From: Sulfurovum sp.
Lineage (GTDB): Bacteria; Campylobacterota; Campylobacteria; Campylobacterales; Sulfurovaceae
Assembly: GCA_023955225.1 (NCBI GenBank)
Contig: JAGSGJ010000009.1
Span: 1-57,544, forward strand
Direction of reading: 5' to 3'
DNA length: 57,544 nt
This document shows, in pieces, positions 26,055 through 33,602 of the stretch. The position numbers and the translations under genes are program-made. Under the pieces are notes generated by a model. It saw only the letters and a list, made by a program, of their open reading frames with translations, was not told where the DNA came from and did no database searches. Position 1 is the stretch's first letter; each line of letters begins with the position of its first letter.

Positions 26055-26416
26055 ACATAAAAATACTCACAGTAACTTGCCTAACAATTGCCCTACTTTC
26101 AGGCTGTAGCGATAAAGAGAAGACCAAATCACTTACAGAAGGCGGTATGAAATGTGGTGCTAGCATGGGCATGGCAAATGGTTCCGCATTACTTGTAAAA
26201 AAGAAAATGAATATTTTAAACCAGATTTCAGAAAATGACAGCAGGCGGGAATGTGTACATAAAGCTATGTCAACCAAAGAACTATACGCGTGTGTACGCG
26301 TAGAAGAAACCGGTAGATTAAGTACAAAATGTTCATCAGATAATACAAGGAAGATACCGAAAAAAGAAATACCTCCTATGAAATGTGAAGCGGGGAAATG
26401 TGGGAATAGTATGTAG
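26051..26416 (+). CDS. Cys-rich lipoprotein with C-terminal MKCxxGKCG motif
   Basis: 121 residues. Lipobox LLSGC (Cys19) follows a short signal peptide. The protein has seven cysteines in the mature part, several in MKC contexts, and ends MKCEAGKCGNSM. The same tail, MKCAPGKCG, ends the UreH/TauE-like membrane protein at 32755-33540. The ATG overlaps cusA, so it is in the copper efflux operon, and a metal-binding or metal-handing role (in place of CusF) is inferred. No enzyme domain is seen. Confidence 0.8.
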   Translation: MNIKILTVTCLTIALLSGCSDKEKTKSLTEGGMKCGASMGMANGSALLVKKKMNILNQISENDSRRECVHKAMSTKELYACVRVEETGRLSTKCSSDNTRKIPKKEIPPMKCEAGKCGNSM

Positions 26417-26460
26417 TTATAGCATATAAATATGTATATCACTTTCTTGACTATTCAAAA

Positions 26461-26493
26461 AACTTATTAAATTAATAAACTTATTAAATTAAT
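26461..26493. repeat. Perfect tandem repeat upstream of the heme-less cytochrome-like gene
   Basis: AACTTATTAAATTAAT occurs at 26461-26476 and again at 26478-26493, one base apart, in the gap between the Cys-rich lipoprotein and the first KGQKIY-family gene. It lies about 70 bases before that gene's ATG and could be a pair of regulator sites or simple slippage duplication. Confidence 0.5.
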
Positions 26494-26561
26494 CTATATT
26501 ATATATTCATAATCATAAGTAAGATATACTAAAACATTTTACTTAGATCATAAGGAATACA

Positions 26562-26885
26562 ATGAAAAATGTAACTAAACTAGCCCTTACAGCACTTTTT
26601 GGTTTTGCCATGCTAACAACAACTGTGGATGCGGGAAGCATCAACAAAGGCCAAAAGATCTATGCTGAAAAGATCAAAGGTCAATGTGCTGACAAAACTG
26701 GTGGAGACTTTGCTGTAGCATTTAAACAAAAAGAGTGGGAAGATGCTTTTAAAACAGGAAACTTTGAAGTAAAAGTAAAAGAAGTGTGTCCAAAGATAGA
26801 AACATATAAAGAAAAATGGACGCCACATCTTTTTGAATTTGCATATGAATATGCAGGTGATACAGGTAACGAACCTGCTTGCTAA
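26562..26885 (+). CDS. Heme-less cytochrome c-like periplasmic protein (KGQKIY family, copy 1)
   Basis: 107 residues; signal peptide to about residue 24 (TTTVDAG). The mature part opens KGQKIYAEKIKGQC, like the first helix of a class I cytochrome c, but has no CxxCH. Three cysteines (after KIKGQ, in VCPK, and the last residue) and the motifs EW, CPK, PHLFEF and YEYAGDTGNEPAC are shared with the genes at 27565-27882 and 28002-28325. Homologues are common in sulfur-oxidising Campylobacterota and are often labelled cytochrome C, as I recall. Function unknown; redox or metal binding is possible. Confidence 0.8.
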   Translation: MKNVTKLALTALFGFAMLTTTVDAGSINKGQKIYAEKIKGQCADKTGGDFAVAFKQKEWEDAFKTGNFEVKVKEVCPKIETYKEKWTPHLFEFAYEYAGDTGNEPAC

Positions 26886-27081
26886 TCTATTTAGCTAATG
26901 GTGGGATTCTTGCTCACCCATAAAATCTACTCTGTTTCACACTCACTTTCAAATATTTACAAACACTTCCACAATTACATAGAAATATAATTCTACACAT
27001 AGCTATAGAAATACCTAAGTTAAATAAAGTGTATTGAGATGAAAGATAAAATAGGTTTTAAGAGGAAAAGAGAGTAGATGT

Positions 27082-27107
27082 ATTCAAAAGCCAAAAGGCT
27101 TTTGAAT
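27082..27107 (-). terminator. Strong stem-loop after the cytochrome c gene
   Basis: ATTCAAAAGCC (27082-27092), loop AAAA, GGCTTTTGAAT (27097-27107): a perfect 11-bp stem, 17 bases downstream of the cytochrome c stop on the minus strand, in a convergent gap. The T-run after it is modest, but the A/T-flanked arms would allow termination in both directions. Confidence 0.6.
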
Positions 27108-27124
27108 CTAAAGTTTAAAAAAAC

Positions 27125-27421
27125 TTATTTCATTGTTGCAATATAATCTGCAACAGCTTTGATAGTAGCGTCATCCATAGCAGCTACTTGACCTTTCATA
27201 AGACCACCCATACCTTTTTGATTAAGTGTACCAGCTTTGTAACCGTTAAGTTGCTCTACAGTTTTAGCAGCGTCTTGACCTGTGATAATCGCAGATTTAC
27301 CTAGAGCAGCTTTTTCACCGTTTGCACCATGACAACCAACACATTTAGCGTAAGCAGCAGCACCATCAGCCATAAGTAGTGTAGATCCAGCAAGTAACAT
27401 TGTGATTGCAAATTTTTTCAT
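27125..27421 (-). CDS. Class I monoheme cytochrome c (c-553 type)
   Basis: 98 residues; signal peptide to about residue 18 (LLAGSTLLMA). Heme motif CVGCH (about 27-31) with axial Met in KGMGGLMKGQ or further along. Small soluble periplasmic electron carrier like Campylobacterota cytochrome c-553, donating electrons to a terminal oxidase. Ends with VADYIATMK, the typical C-terminal helix. It lies between two of the heme-less paralogues. Confidence 0.93.
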   Translation of the reverse strand: MKKFAITMLLAGSTLLMADGAAAYAKCVGCHGANGEKAALGKSAIITGQDAAKTVEQLNGYKAGTLNQKGMGGLMKGQVAAMDDATIKAVADYIATMK

Positions 27422-27528
27422 TTTAATTCCTTTTAGTTTATATTTTTTATTGATTAAAAATTAAATTATAATCAATTCCGCTTAATTTAGTTTTGTTAAA
27501 ATATGATATGATTATTTGACTTAATATA

Positions 27529-27570
27529 ATATTAATTAAAACCTAACATTATATTAATTAGAACTTAACA
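27529..27570. repeat. Imperfect 22-base tandem repeat at the end of the second KGQKIY gene
   Basis: Two 20-base units (27529-27548 and 27551-27570) beginning ATATTAATTA, 18 of 20 identical. The second unit covers the stop codon of the gene at 27565-27882. It is AT-rich and may be a simple slippage duplication. Confidence 0.45.
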
Positions 27571-27882
27571 GGCTGGTACGTTACCTGAATCGCTTGCATA
27601 CTCATAAACAAAATCATATACATGTGGAGTATATTTAGCTTTGAACTTTTTTATTTTAGGACAAATTTTCTTTAGCTCATCTGCAAATTTACCAGCTTCA
27701 TAGATATTTTCCCATTCATCCTGCGTATGTCTTTGCGCAAATGTTGAACCACCTATATTACAAGGAGCTTTAAGCTTCTTAAGGTAAATTTTTTGACCCT
27801 TTTTCACAGATGCAGATGCAGTTGATGAAAACAATGTCATACCAAGTAAAGCAGCAACTGCTAATTTAGTTATAGTATTCAT
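27565..27882 (-). CDS. Heme-less cytochrome c-like periplasmic protein (KGQKIY family, copy 2)
   Basis: 105 residues with signal peptide (about 1-24, ending SSTASA). Mature sequence starts SVKKGQKIYLKKLKAPC, then HTQDEWENIY, KKICPK, TPHVYDFVYEY and ends SGNVPAC. It shares three cysteines with copies 1 and 3 and lacks a CxxCH. It is closer to copy 3 in the HTQDEWE segment and to copy 1 at the C-terminus, which suggests duplication within this locus. Function unknown. Confidence 0.8.
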   Translation of the reverse strand: MNTITKLAVAALLGMTLFSSTASASVKKGQKIYLKKLKAPCNIGGSTFAQRHTQDEWENIYEAGKFADELKKICPKIKKFKAKYTPHVYDFVYEYASDSGNVPAC

Positions 27883-28001
27883 GATTTATAATCCTTTAAT
27901 TTTTAGATAATAGTATATTAGCATGTAATTGTGAAAATATTGTGAAGTATGTGAAAGAAGAAGCAGAAGGTTAACAACTGCTTCAAGAAGTTACATTTGT
28001 A

Positions 28002-28325
28002 TTAACACTTAGGAACGTGAGATCCACCTTCTCCATATTCATAGGTAAATTCATAAAGATGATCCCACCATGATCTTTTGATTTTCTTGAGAGGTAATTT
28101 AGGACAAATTTTCTTTGTTTCTGACTTAAAGTCGCCCTCATCATATATTTCTTCCCATTCATCTTGAGTATGCTCTCTTGCAAATCTCACGCCTGAGAAA
28201 CCACAGTATTTTCTCACCTTCTTTTTATAAATCTTTTGCCCTTTTGCTACGCTTGCCGTTGCTACTGTAGGTGTACTAACCATAGCAAATGCAACAAGTG
28301 TAAGTGCTGTAACTAACTTTTTCAT
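28002..28325 (-). CDS. Heme-less cytochrome c-like periplasmic protein (KGQKIY family, copy 3)
   Basis: 107 residues with signal peptide (ending TVATA). KGQKIYKKKVRKYCG, FAREHTQDEWEEIY, KKICPK, DHLYEFTYEY and C-terminal HVPKC align with copies 1 and 2; the three cysteines are kept. The mature protein is more basic in the middle (LKKIKRSWW). It lies 44 bases downstream of the cytochrome gene that ends the two-component operon, and may be in the same transcript. Confidence 0.8.
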   Translation of the reverse strand: MKKLVTALTLVAFAMVSTPTVATASVAKGQKIYKKKVRKYCGFSGVRFAREHTQDEWEEIYDEGDFKSETKKICPKLPLKKIKRSWWDHLYEFTYEYGEGGSHVPKC

Positions 28326-28369
28326 CTAATTCCTTTTTTATAATTTAACCTTATCCAGAGTTATTGTAA

Positions 28370-28702
28370 CTACTTCAACTTATTAAAAACCTTAAACTTA
28401 TCCCAATATATAGCTAAAGCTTCATCAATGTCACTATCACTCAACTTACTCTTCTCTTTAATGCCATAACTATCAATAAACAGATCAGACATAACAGAGA
28501 TTTCTTTTAATGGGTATTTCAAATAATGTTTTAGCCCTGCTTTGACATTTTGTTCACCGCTGTAGACAAGAAGGTAACGCATAAACATACGTTGTAATGA
28601 TGTCGGTAGCTCTTTATGACACTCCACACAATGACGTTCATACGCATCCTGTGCGAACACTCCTGATACCAAGACTAAACATAGAATCATAGGCTTTACC
28701 AT
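28370..28702 (-). CDS. Small monoheme c-type cytochrome
   Basis: 110 residues; signal peptide to about 17 (LVLVSGVFAQ). One heme motif CVECH (about 25-29), then an unusual helical segment without a clear axial-Met pattern (RMFMRYLLVY offers candidates). The ATG overlaps the histidine kinase gene by 7 bases, so it is cotranslated with the two-component system and may be its regulated or sensed partner. Family otherwise unrecognised. Confidence 0.8.
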   Translation of the reverse strand: MVKPMILCLVLVSGVFAQDAYERHCVECHKELPTSLQRMFMRYLLVYSGEQNVKAGLKHYLKYPLKEISVMSDLFIDSYGIKEKSKLSDSDIDEALAIYWDKFKVFNKLK

Positions 28703-29886
28703 CTTAACACCATTCTTGTTCCCTCTCCTTCTTTTGACTCTACTTCTATAGAGATATGATATTCATTCAGTATTTTCTTAACGATACTCAGACCCACACC
28801 AAAGCCACCTTCACTGTTATTAAATCTCATATACCGATCAAACATAAAAGGTATTTTCTCTTCCTTCATACCTATGCCCGTATCCCAGACAACCAAGAAC
28901 CCTTCTCTTAATTTTATACCCACCGTTCCGTTACGTTTATTATATTTAATTGCATTAGATATAAGGTTATCTATCACTCTGGTCAATTTACGTCTATCCA
29001 TAGTGATACTAGCCTCTTCCAAGTCTAAATTACACTCTATATGTTTTGATTGGCCCAAGACAGAAAAATATTCTGCTCTATTATAGATAAGCTCTTTAAT
29101 TTCTATCTCTTCATCATGATTCTCTGCTTCCTGTTCCAAAGTAAGATAGGTTAGATCTTTGTAAAGGACAGAAACAGTTTTTGCTGCAATGTTGATGCGT
29201 GCCAATTTTGTCTTATTTTTCTCTACCATGACATCTGTGTCCATCATCTCTATGTTTGCCAGTATCGCAGAGAGTGGCGTGTTAAGCTCATGGGTAGTAT
29301 CTTTGATAAATCTATCTAAAAGTACAATAGAATCACGCATTGGTTTTAAAAATAATTTGGCAAGGTAGAGACCAAATAACAGAAAAAAGATAAAGGCAAA
29401 AGTACCATAGCCTAGGATACTTTTCCATATCTCCCCTCTCCAAGTACCACTGTCTTTCACTTCTATAATAAGATACTTCGTCCCCAAATAATATTCATCT
29501 AATGTTTTCACTAAATGTATATGAGTGTTACTAATATATATCTCTTCCTCATCAAAACGTACATTTTCATCTTCAAGTAAAGAAAATATTTTCATATGTT
29601 CTAAGTCATACATGGCTGATTTAAAACGGGGATCACGAGGGTACTCTGTTCTTTCATCAAAAAAATGATGCAATACTTTAAGTCTTTTTGTTTGTATGTA
29701 AGCATACTTAGTCATCATGGCACGCTTATCAGAAAGCATCAGTTTTTCCTGACTCTGATAGTAAAACAGTGAAAGCAGCGTGATCAGAAATATGACCATT
29801 GCTACATACAGTGTTAAAAATCTAAAAAGAGATTTTCTCTCACTTTTCAGCAGTGAATTTGTAGCCTTGTTTTTTGATACTAACAA
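28696..29886 (-). CDS. Sensor histidine kinase
   Basis: 396 residues. Membrane helices at about 22-46 and 155-178 flank a periplasmic sensor of about 105 residues. The phospho-acceptor His is about residue 199 (THELNTPLSAI); N-box DNLISNAIKYN, G1 DTGIGM and G2 GGFGVGLSIVKK follow. The start overlaps the response regulator by 47 bases; no later start keeps the first membrane helix. The signal is unknown; the linked cytochrome and thioredoxin suggest redox or metal stress. Confidence 0.9.
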   Translation of the reverse strand: MLVSKNKATNSLLKSERKSLFRFLTLYVAMVIFLITLLSLFYYQSQEKLMLSDKRAMMTKYAYIQTKRLKVLHHFFDERTEYPRDPRFKSAMYDLEHMKIFSLLEDENVRFDEEEIYISNTHIHLVKTLDEYYLGTKYLIIEVKDSGTWRGEIWKSILGYGTFAFIFFLLFGLYLAKLFLKPMRDSIVLLDRFIKDTTHELNTPLSAILANIEMMDTDVMVEKNKTKLARINIAAKTVSVLYKDLTYLTLEQEAENHDEEIEIKELIYNRAEYFSVLGQSKHIECNLDLEEASITMDRRKLTRVIDNLISNAIKYNKRNGTVGIKLREGFLVVWDTGIGMKEEKIPFMFDRYMRFNNSEGGFGVGLSIVKKILNEYHISIEVESKEGEGTRMVLRW

Positions 29887-30511
29887 TTCTTTCCTTACCT
29901 ATAATTTTACGAAGATTCTTAATGTAGGTACGAAGTGCAGTATCACTAGGTTCTTCATCAAAATCCCACAAATGTTTATAAATGCGTTCATGTACAATCA
30001 CCTCATCTTCATTTTTCATAAAAAGTTTAAGAAGCATAGACTCTTTATGTCCCAATGATACCGTTTCTCCATCGATGATAAGTTCATTGTTCCTAATGTC
30101 ATAGGCGATATCTTTTGAAATCTCTATCAACTCTTTAGATTCATGGTAAAAGGCACGTTTAATGAGTGTTTCCACACGTATATGTAGTTCTTTCAGTACA
30201 AAGGGTTTACGTATGTAGTCATCACAACCACTGTCAAAGCCTTTCTCTAGATCATCTACCGAGTCTAATGAAGTGATAAAAATAGCAGGTGCTACCACAT
30301 CAGCGCCTCTAGCCTCTTTTAAAAGATCAAAACCATTGATACCGGGTGTATTGACGTCTAAAAGAAGTAAGTCATACTTACTCTCATAGAGTTTTTCTTG
30401 TGCCTCATATCCATCATAGACACTTACCACATCATAACCCTTCCCTTCCAGGAACTCTGTAACCGTTTCGTTCAGGTTGGCATCATCTTCTAATAATAAT
30501 ATTTTACTCAT
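29840..30511 (-). CDS. OmpR/PhoB-family response regulator
   Basis: 223 residues. Receiver domain with acidic pair EDD (8-10), phospho-accepting Asp52 (LLLLDVNTPG), Thr80 and Lys102 (RKPF). The C-terminal winged helix (LGHKESMLLKLFMKN, DTALRTYIKNLRKIIG, YKFTAEK) binds DNA. Its ATG directly abuts the stop of the thioredoxin gene, and its end overlaps the kinase gene. Its targets may include the neighbouring cytochromes, but no operator is recognised. Confidence 0.94.
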   Translation of the reverse strand: MSKILLLEDDANLNETVTEFLEGKGYDVVSVYDGYEAQEKLYESKYDLLLLDVNTPGINGFDLLKEARGADVVAPAIFITSLDSVDDLEKGFDSGCDDYIRKPFVLKELHIRVETLIKRAFYHESKELIEISKDIAYDIRNNELIIDGETVSLGHKESMLLKLFMKNEDEVIVHERIYKHLWDFDEEPSDTALRTYIKNLRKIIGKERIVSIKKQGYKFTAEK

Positions 30512-30940
30512 CTATAGAGACTGCCTAACCCAGCTTTGTAATCTACTGGCACTTAATGCCCCACTAAGTCTGTCAACTTCTTTACCATTTTTAAATACGA
30601 TAAGCGTAGGTATGCTCTGTATACCATACTGAGCACCTAAAGCTTGTTGTTCCTCTGTATTTACTTTCACAAACTGTGCCTGCAAGGGCATAGCCAAAGC
30701 AGCTTCTTCAAAAGCAGGAGCCATCTGAAGACAAGGACCACACCAAGGGGCCCAAAAGTCAACAACAACCGGGACATCAGAATTTACTATAAAGGTACCT
30801 AGCTTGTCTGCATCTACAGAGACAGGTGCACTCTTAAGTAAAGAATTCTTACATCCGCCACAGTTTGCTTTAGCATATGATTCTTTCTTAGGTATACGGT
30901 TCACTTTGAGACAATGTGGACATACAACATTTACATTCAT
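30512..30940 (-). CDS. trxC: Thioredoxin with N-terminal zinc-ribbon (TrxC-like)
   Basis: 142 residues. Active site WCGPC (66-70) in a standard thioredoxin fold (DFWAPWCGPCLQMAP, then SIPTLIVFKNG). An N-terminal extension holds two CxxC pairs (Cys7/10 and Cys27/30) that form a zinc site as in E. coli thioredoxin 2. Cytoplasmic disulfide reductase. It heads the operon with the two-component system and cytochrome, an unusual combination. Confidence 0.93.
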   Translation of the reverse strand: MNVNVVCPHCLKVNRIPKKESYAKANCGGCKNSLLKSAPVSVDADKLGTFIVNSDVPVVVDFWAPWCGPCLQMAPAFEEAALAMPLQAQFVKVNTEEQQALGAQYGIQSIPTLIVFKNGKEVDRLSGALSASRLQSWVRQSL

Positions 30941-31065
30941 AAGAAAAACTCCCTATTTAGATTAGTTTTTAATTTCTTAGGTATTATAGCAAATAAAATA
31001 AATATAAATTAAACAAGGATATTTCCCGCTACTTATTGTAGTTTTGTGAAATAAAAGGATATATA

Positions 31066-31590
31066 ATGAAGCGAGAACTCATAGTCGGTGGCGGATGTTT
31101 CTGGTGTACTGAAGCAGTATTTGAATTACTCAAAGGTGTAAGTGATGTAGAGAGTGGCTATGCCAATGGAGAAACCCTTAACCCAACCTACAGAGACATT
31201 TGTACTGGGGATACAGGACATGCAGAAGTGATCAAGATCACATATGATGACAACATCATCACTTCTGATACTCTACTGGACATCTTCTTTGCAGTACATA
31301 ACCCTACTACACTCAACCAGCAAGGTGCAGACAGAGGAACACAGTACCGATCAACCATCCTCTATACAGATGAAGAGACCAAAGAGGCAGCAGAAGCAGC
31401 ACTGGAAGCTGCACAGGCAGACTACACAGATTCTATTGTCACTACTATAGAACCTTTAGAGAGCTACTACACAGCAGAAGCATATCATCAGGACTACTAC
31501 CGTCAAAACTCTATGCAGGGGTATTGTATGGCTGTTATTCCACCAAAGTTGGCAAAACTCAAAGCGAAGTTTGGAAAAGAGATGGCGTAG
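31066..31590 (+). CDS. msrA: Peptide methionine-S-sulfoxide reductase MsrA
   Basis: 174 residues. GGGCFWCTEAVFE (8-20) carries catalytic Cys11. GYANGETLNPTYRDICTGDTGHAEV and YHQDYY are family motifs. Reduces the S epimer of methionine sulfoxide in proteins using thioredoxin. Divergent from the thioredoxin gene across 125 bases, a sensible pairing. AAAAGGA lies before the ATG. Confidence 0.96.
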   Translation: MKRELIVGGGCFWCTEAVFELLKGVSDVESGYANGETLNPTYRDICTGDTGHAEVIKITYDDNIITSDTLLDIFFAVHNPTTLNQQGADRGTQYRSTILYTDEETKEAAEAALEAAQADYTDSIVTTIEPLESYYTAEAYHQDYYRQNSMQGYCMAVIPPKLAKLKAKFGKEMA

Positions 31591-31791
31591 TTACTTGTCA
31601 CTTAGAGGATTGTCACTACGATTTTTGACTTTTCTCTCCTGTTCTTCACTCACATTGGGTGTGGAGAACTCCACTTGTCCAGCGATGATGCAGCCTTTGC
31701 ATCCTGGTTCACAGTGATGATGGAGTTTTAAGCACCACTCTTTATCATCACCTTTTGTACCCATAAATTGACATCCCCAACCACTACTCAT
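31591..31791 (-). CDS. Small Cys-rich hypothetical protein
   Basis: 66 residues with six cysteines or near-cluster pattern: WGCQF, EWCLKLHHHCEPGCKGCII. The Cys and the His triplet suggest a zinc or Fe-S binding site. The C-terminal half is hydrophilic and probably disordered. Stop codons of this gene and msrA meet head-on. It follows the acylphosphatase by 11 bases. Conserved-looking in Campylobacterota as I recall; function unknown. Confidence 0.7.
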   Translation of the reverse strand: MSSGWGCQFMGTKGDDKEWCLKLHHHCEPGCKGCIIAGQVEFSTPNVSEEQERKVKNRSDNPLSDK

Positions 31792-31802
31792 ATCTAACGC
31801 TC

Positions 31803-32078
31803 CTAATATCGTATCTCAAAACCATCTGTTGTAAATTCTGCATCATTAATGATCTCATATTGAATATCCTTAACAGAACTCAATAAAGATCCTTCTTTTA
31901 ATATACCCATAAAAGTATCAAAATCATCATCAAACACTTCAGCAACCACTTCTACTGTAGCATCATCAAGGTTTTGTATATACCCTTTATATTGTTTCTT
32001 CATCATAGTCTGAGAAACAGACTTTCTATAAAATACACCCTGCACTTTTCCAAAGATAATGAACCTATACCATTCCAT
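31803..32078 (-). CDS. acyP: Acylphosphatase
   Basis: 91 residues, the usual size. FGKVQGVFYRKSV (9-21) carries catalytic Arg18 and the phosphate-binding loop; Asn36 in GYIQNLDDATVEVVAE is the second catalytic residue. Hydrolyses carboxyl-phosphate bonds. Probably cotranscribed with the Cys-rich gene. Confidence 0.93.
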   Translation of the reverse strand: MEWYRFIIFGKVQGVFYRKSVSQTMMKKQYKGYIQNLDDATVEVVAEVFDDDFDTFMGILKEGSLLSSVKDIQYEIINDAEFTTDGFEIRY

Positions 32079-32189
32079 AACTAAACCTTTCTAAATAAAG
32101 CAACTAGTCGCGTGAGCACTCTGATGAAAAGAACTCAGTGTTAACGTAGCATAAGGTACTTTGTTCCTTATTCGTCCTATTTATGGTAA

Positions 32190-32600
32190 CTATACCATTC
32201 CATATTCATCCTTAAGGCCCTGTAAAAACTCTATAATACGCTGTTGAAAAAGTATATCTTCTGAACTGTCCATACATTCATGCAGTTGCATAAGAAGCCC
32301 CATATCGATCTTTGCTGTAAAACGAGGGACTTCTCTAGTCTCTCTATCAACCAATTGAATAAGATGCTCAAAATCCAGTCCGTTGTTTGTGATGATCTTT
32401 GTATGGTATTCATTGACTGTATCTATAAGAAGTTCTGCTCTCTCATGATCCTTACCATAAATTTCGTGTGCGATCTCTTTAAGTTTTTGTTTTTCACATT
32501 CACATATCTCACCATTGGCTGAGATCATAAGTGTTAGTATTTTTGCTCTATACTCTAAAGAACTATGATGATATACAAGTAATTCTCTAAACATTTTCAT
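32190..32600 (-). CDS. TerB-like helical protein
   Basis: About 136 residues from ATG 32600; in-frame ATGs at 32654, 32645 and 32594 are alternatives and no ribosome binding site decides between them. All-helical sequence resembling the TerB/DjlA N-terminal fold: EYRAKILTLMISANGEICECEKQKLKEIA, with acidic metal-binding-like residues. No membrane segment. Role unknown; the TerB relation is a weak pattern match. Confidence 0.6.
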   Translation of the reverse strand: MKMFRELLVYHHSSLEYRAKILTLMISANGEICECEKQKLKEIAHEIYGKDHERAELLIDTVNEYHTKIITNNGLDFEHLIQLVDRETREVPRFTAKIDMGLLMQLHECMDSSEDILFQQRIIEFLQGLKDEYGMV

Positions 32601-32754
32601 TATATTACGTTTTAAAATTTTAAACAAAATCACACCCTTATGCATTATTAACACTATTTTAACAAAATAATACTATAGTTTTAATATTGAACCCTCTGAT
32701 TAACCCTAGGTACTCATAATGGATTCATTAATTTATAAAAGAGGCTTAGCTTAA

Positions 32755-33540
32755 ATGGGCAATATCGATTTAATTATCATCTTAACAACGGCCTTTTTAG
32801 GAAGCGTTGGACATTGTATCGGTATGTGTGGAGGGATCGTTGTTGCATACTCTTCTACAAAAATTGATCAAAGAACTTCTTATCTACAACAAACGTCTGC
32901 TCACTTAGCCTACAATTTTGGTCGTGTCACCACCTACGCTATTTTGGGTGCTGCCTTTGGTTATGTTGGACAAGTAGTCGCATTTACGCCTACAACCAAA
33001 GGGGTACTTTTTGTCATCACCGGTATGCTGATGATACTCGCAGGTCTCTCACTCATAGGAAATCTAAAATTTCTAAACTCCGCTGAATGGTCTGTTTCAA
33101 AATACGCCTGGTATCAAAACAGCTTTAGAGCATTGATGTCAAATAAATCTTATCTCAGTTTTTATCTTTTAGGATTACTCAATGGTATCATCCCCTGTGG
33201 GCTTGTCTACTCTTTTGCGATTTTTGCGGCAAGCACAGCTGACCCTCTTGCAGGTGCTTTGGTGATGGCAACTTTCGGATTGGCAACCATCCCTGCACTT
33301 TTCTTTTTAGGATTCCTCACAAAATTCTTGCAAAAAGGCTCACTGCGCGGTACGATGATGAAGCTGGCCGCTCTGCTTGTCATTCTCTATGGTGGGATCA
33401 CTCTTAATAAGGGCTATAAATTCATAGTACATCCACAAATAATGAAAGAAAGAATGGATAAAATGCATGAAGGTAGTACCGATAGCACACTTACAGGACA
33501 ATTTAACGGTATGAAATGTGCTCCCGGGAAATGCGGATAA
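32755..33540 (+). CDS. UreH/TauE-type (sulfite exporter family) membrane protein with MKCxxGKCG tail
   Basis: 261 residues with about six membrane helices. GSVGHCIGMCGGIVVAYS (about 16-33) and LLGLLNGIIPCGLVYSF are the family signature (DsbD_2/UreH-like), where paired cysteines are conserved. Members are often next to cytochrome oxidase or copper genes and are proposed to move copper or other metals or reducing power. The last residues MKCAPGKCG match the tail of the lipoprotein in the cus operon. AGAGG precedes the ATG by 11 bases. Confidence 0.82.
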   Translation: MGNIDLIIILTTAFLGSVGHCIGMCGGIVVAYSSTKIDQRTSYLQQTSAHLAYNFGRVTTYAILGAAFGYVGQVVAFTPTTKGVLFVITGMLMILAGLSLIGNLKFLNSAEWSVSKYAWYQNSFRALMSNKSYLSFYLLGLLNGIIPCGLVYSFAIFAASTADPLAGALVMATFGLATIPALFFLGFLTKFLQKGSLRGTMMKLAALLVILYGGITLNKGYKFIVHPQIMKERMDKMHEGSTDSTLTGQFNGMKCAPGKCG

Positions 33541-33602
33541 ACCTCACTCTCATAAAGAAATAGACAATCTAAAACTCCACATTATTTCGCTATAATTTCA
33601 CC

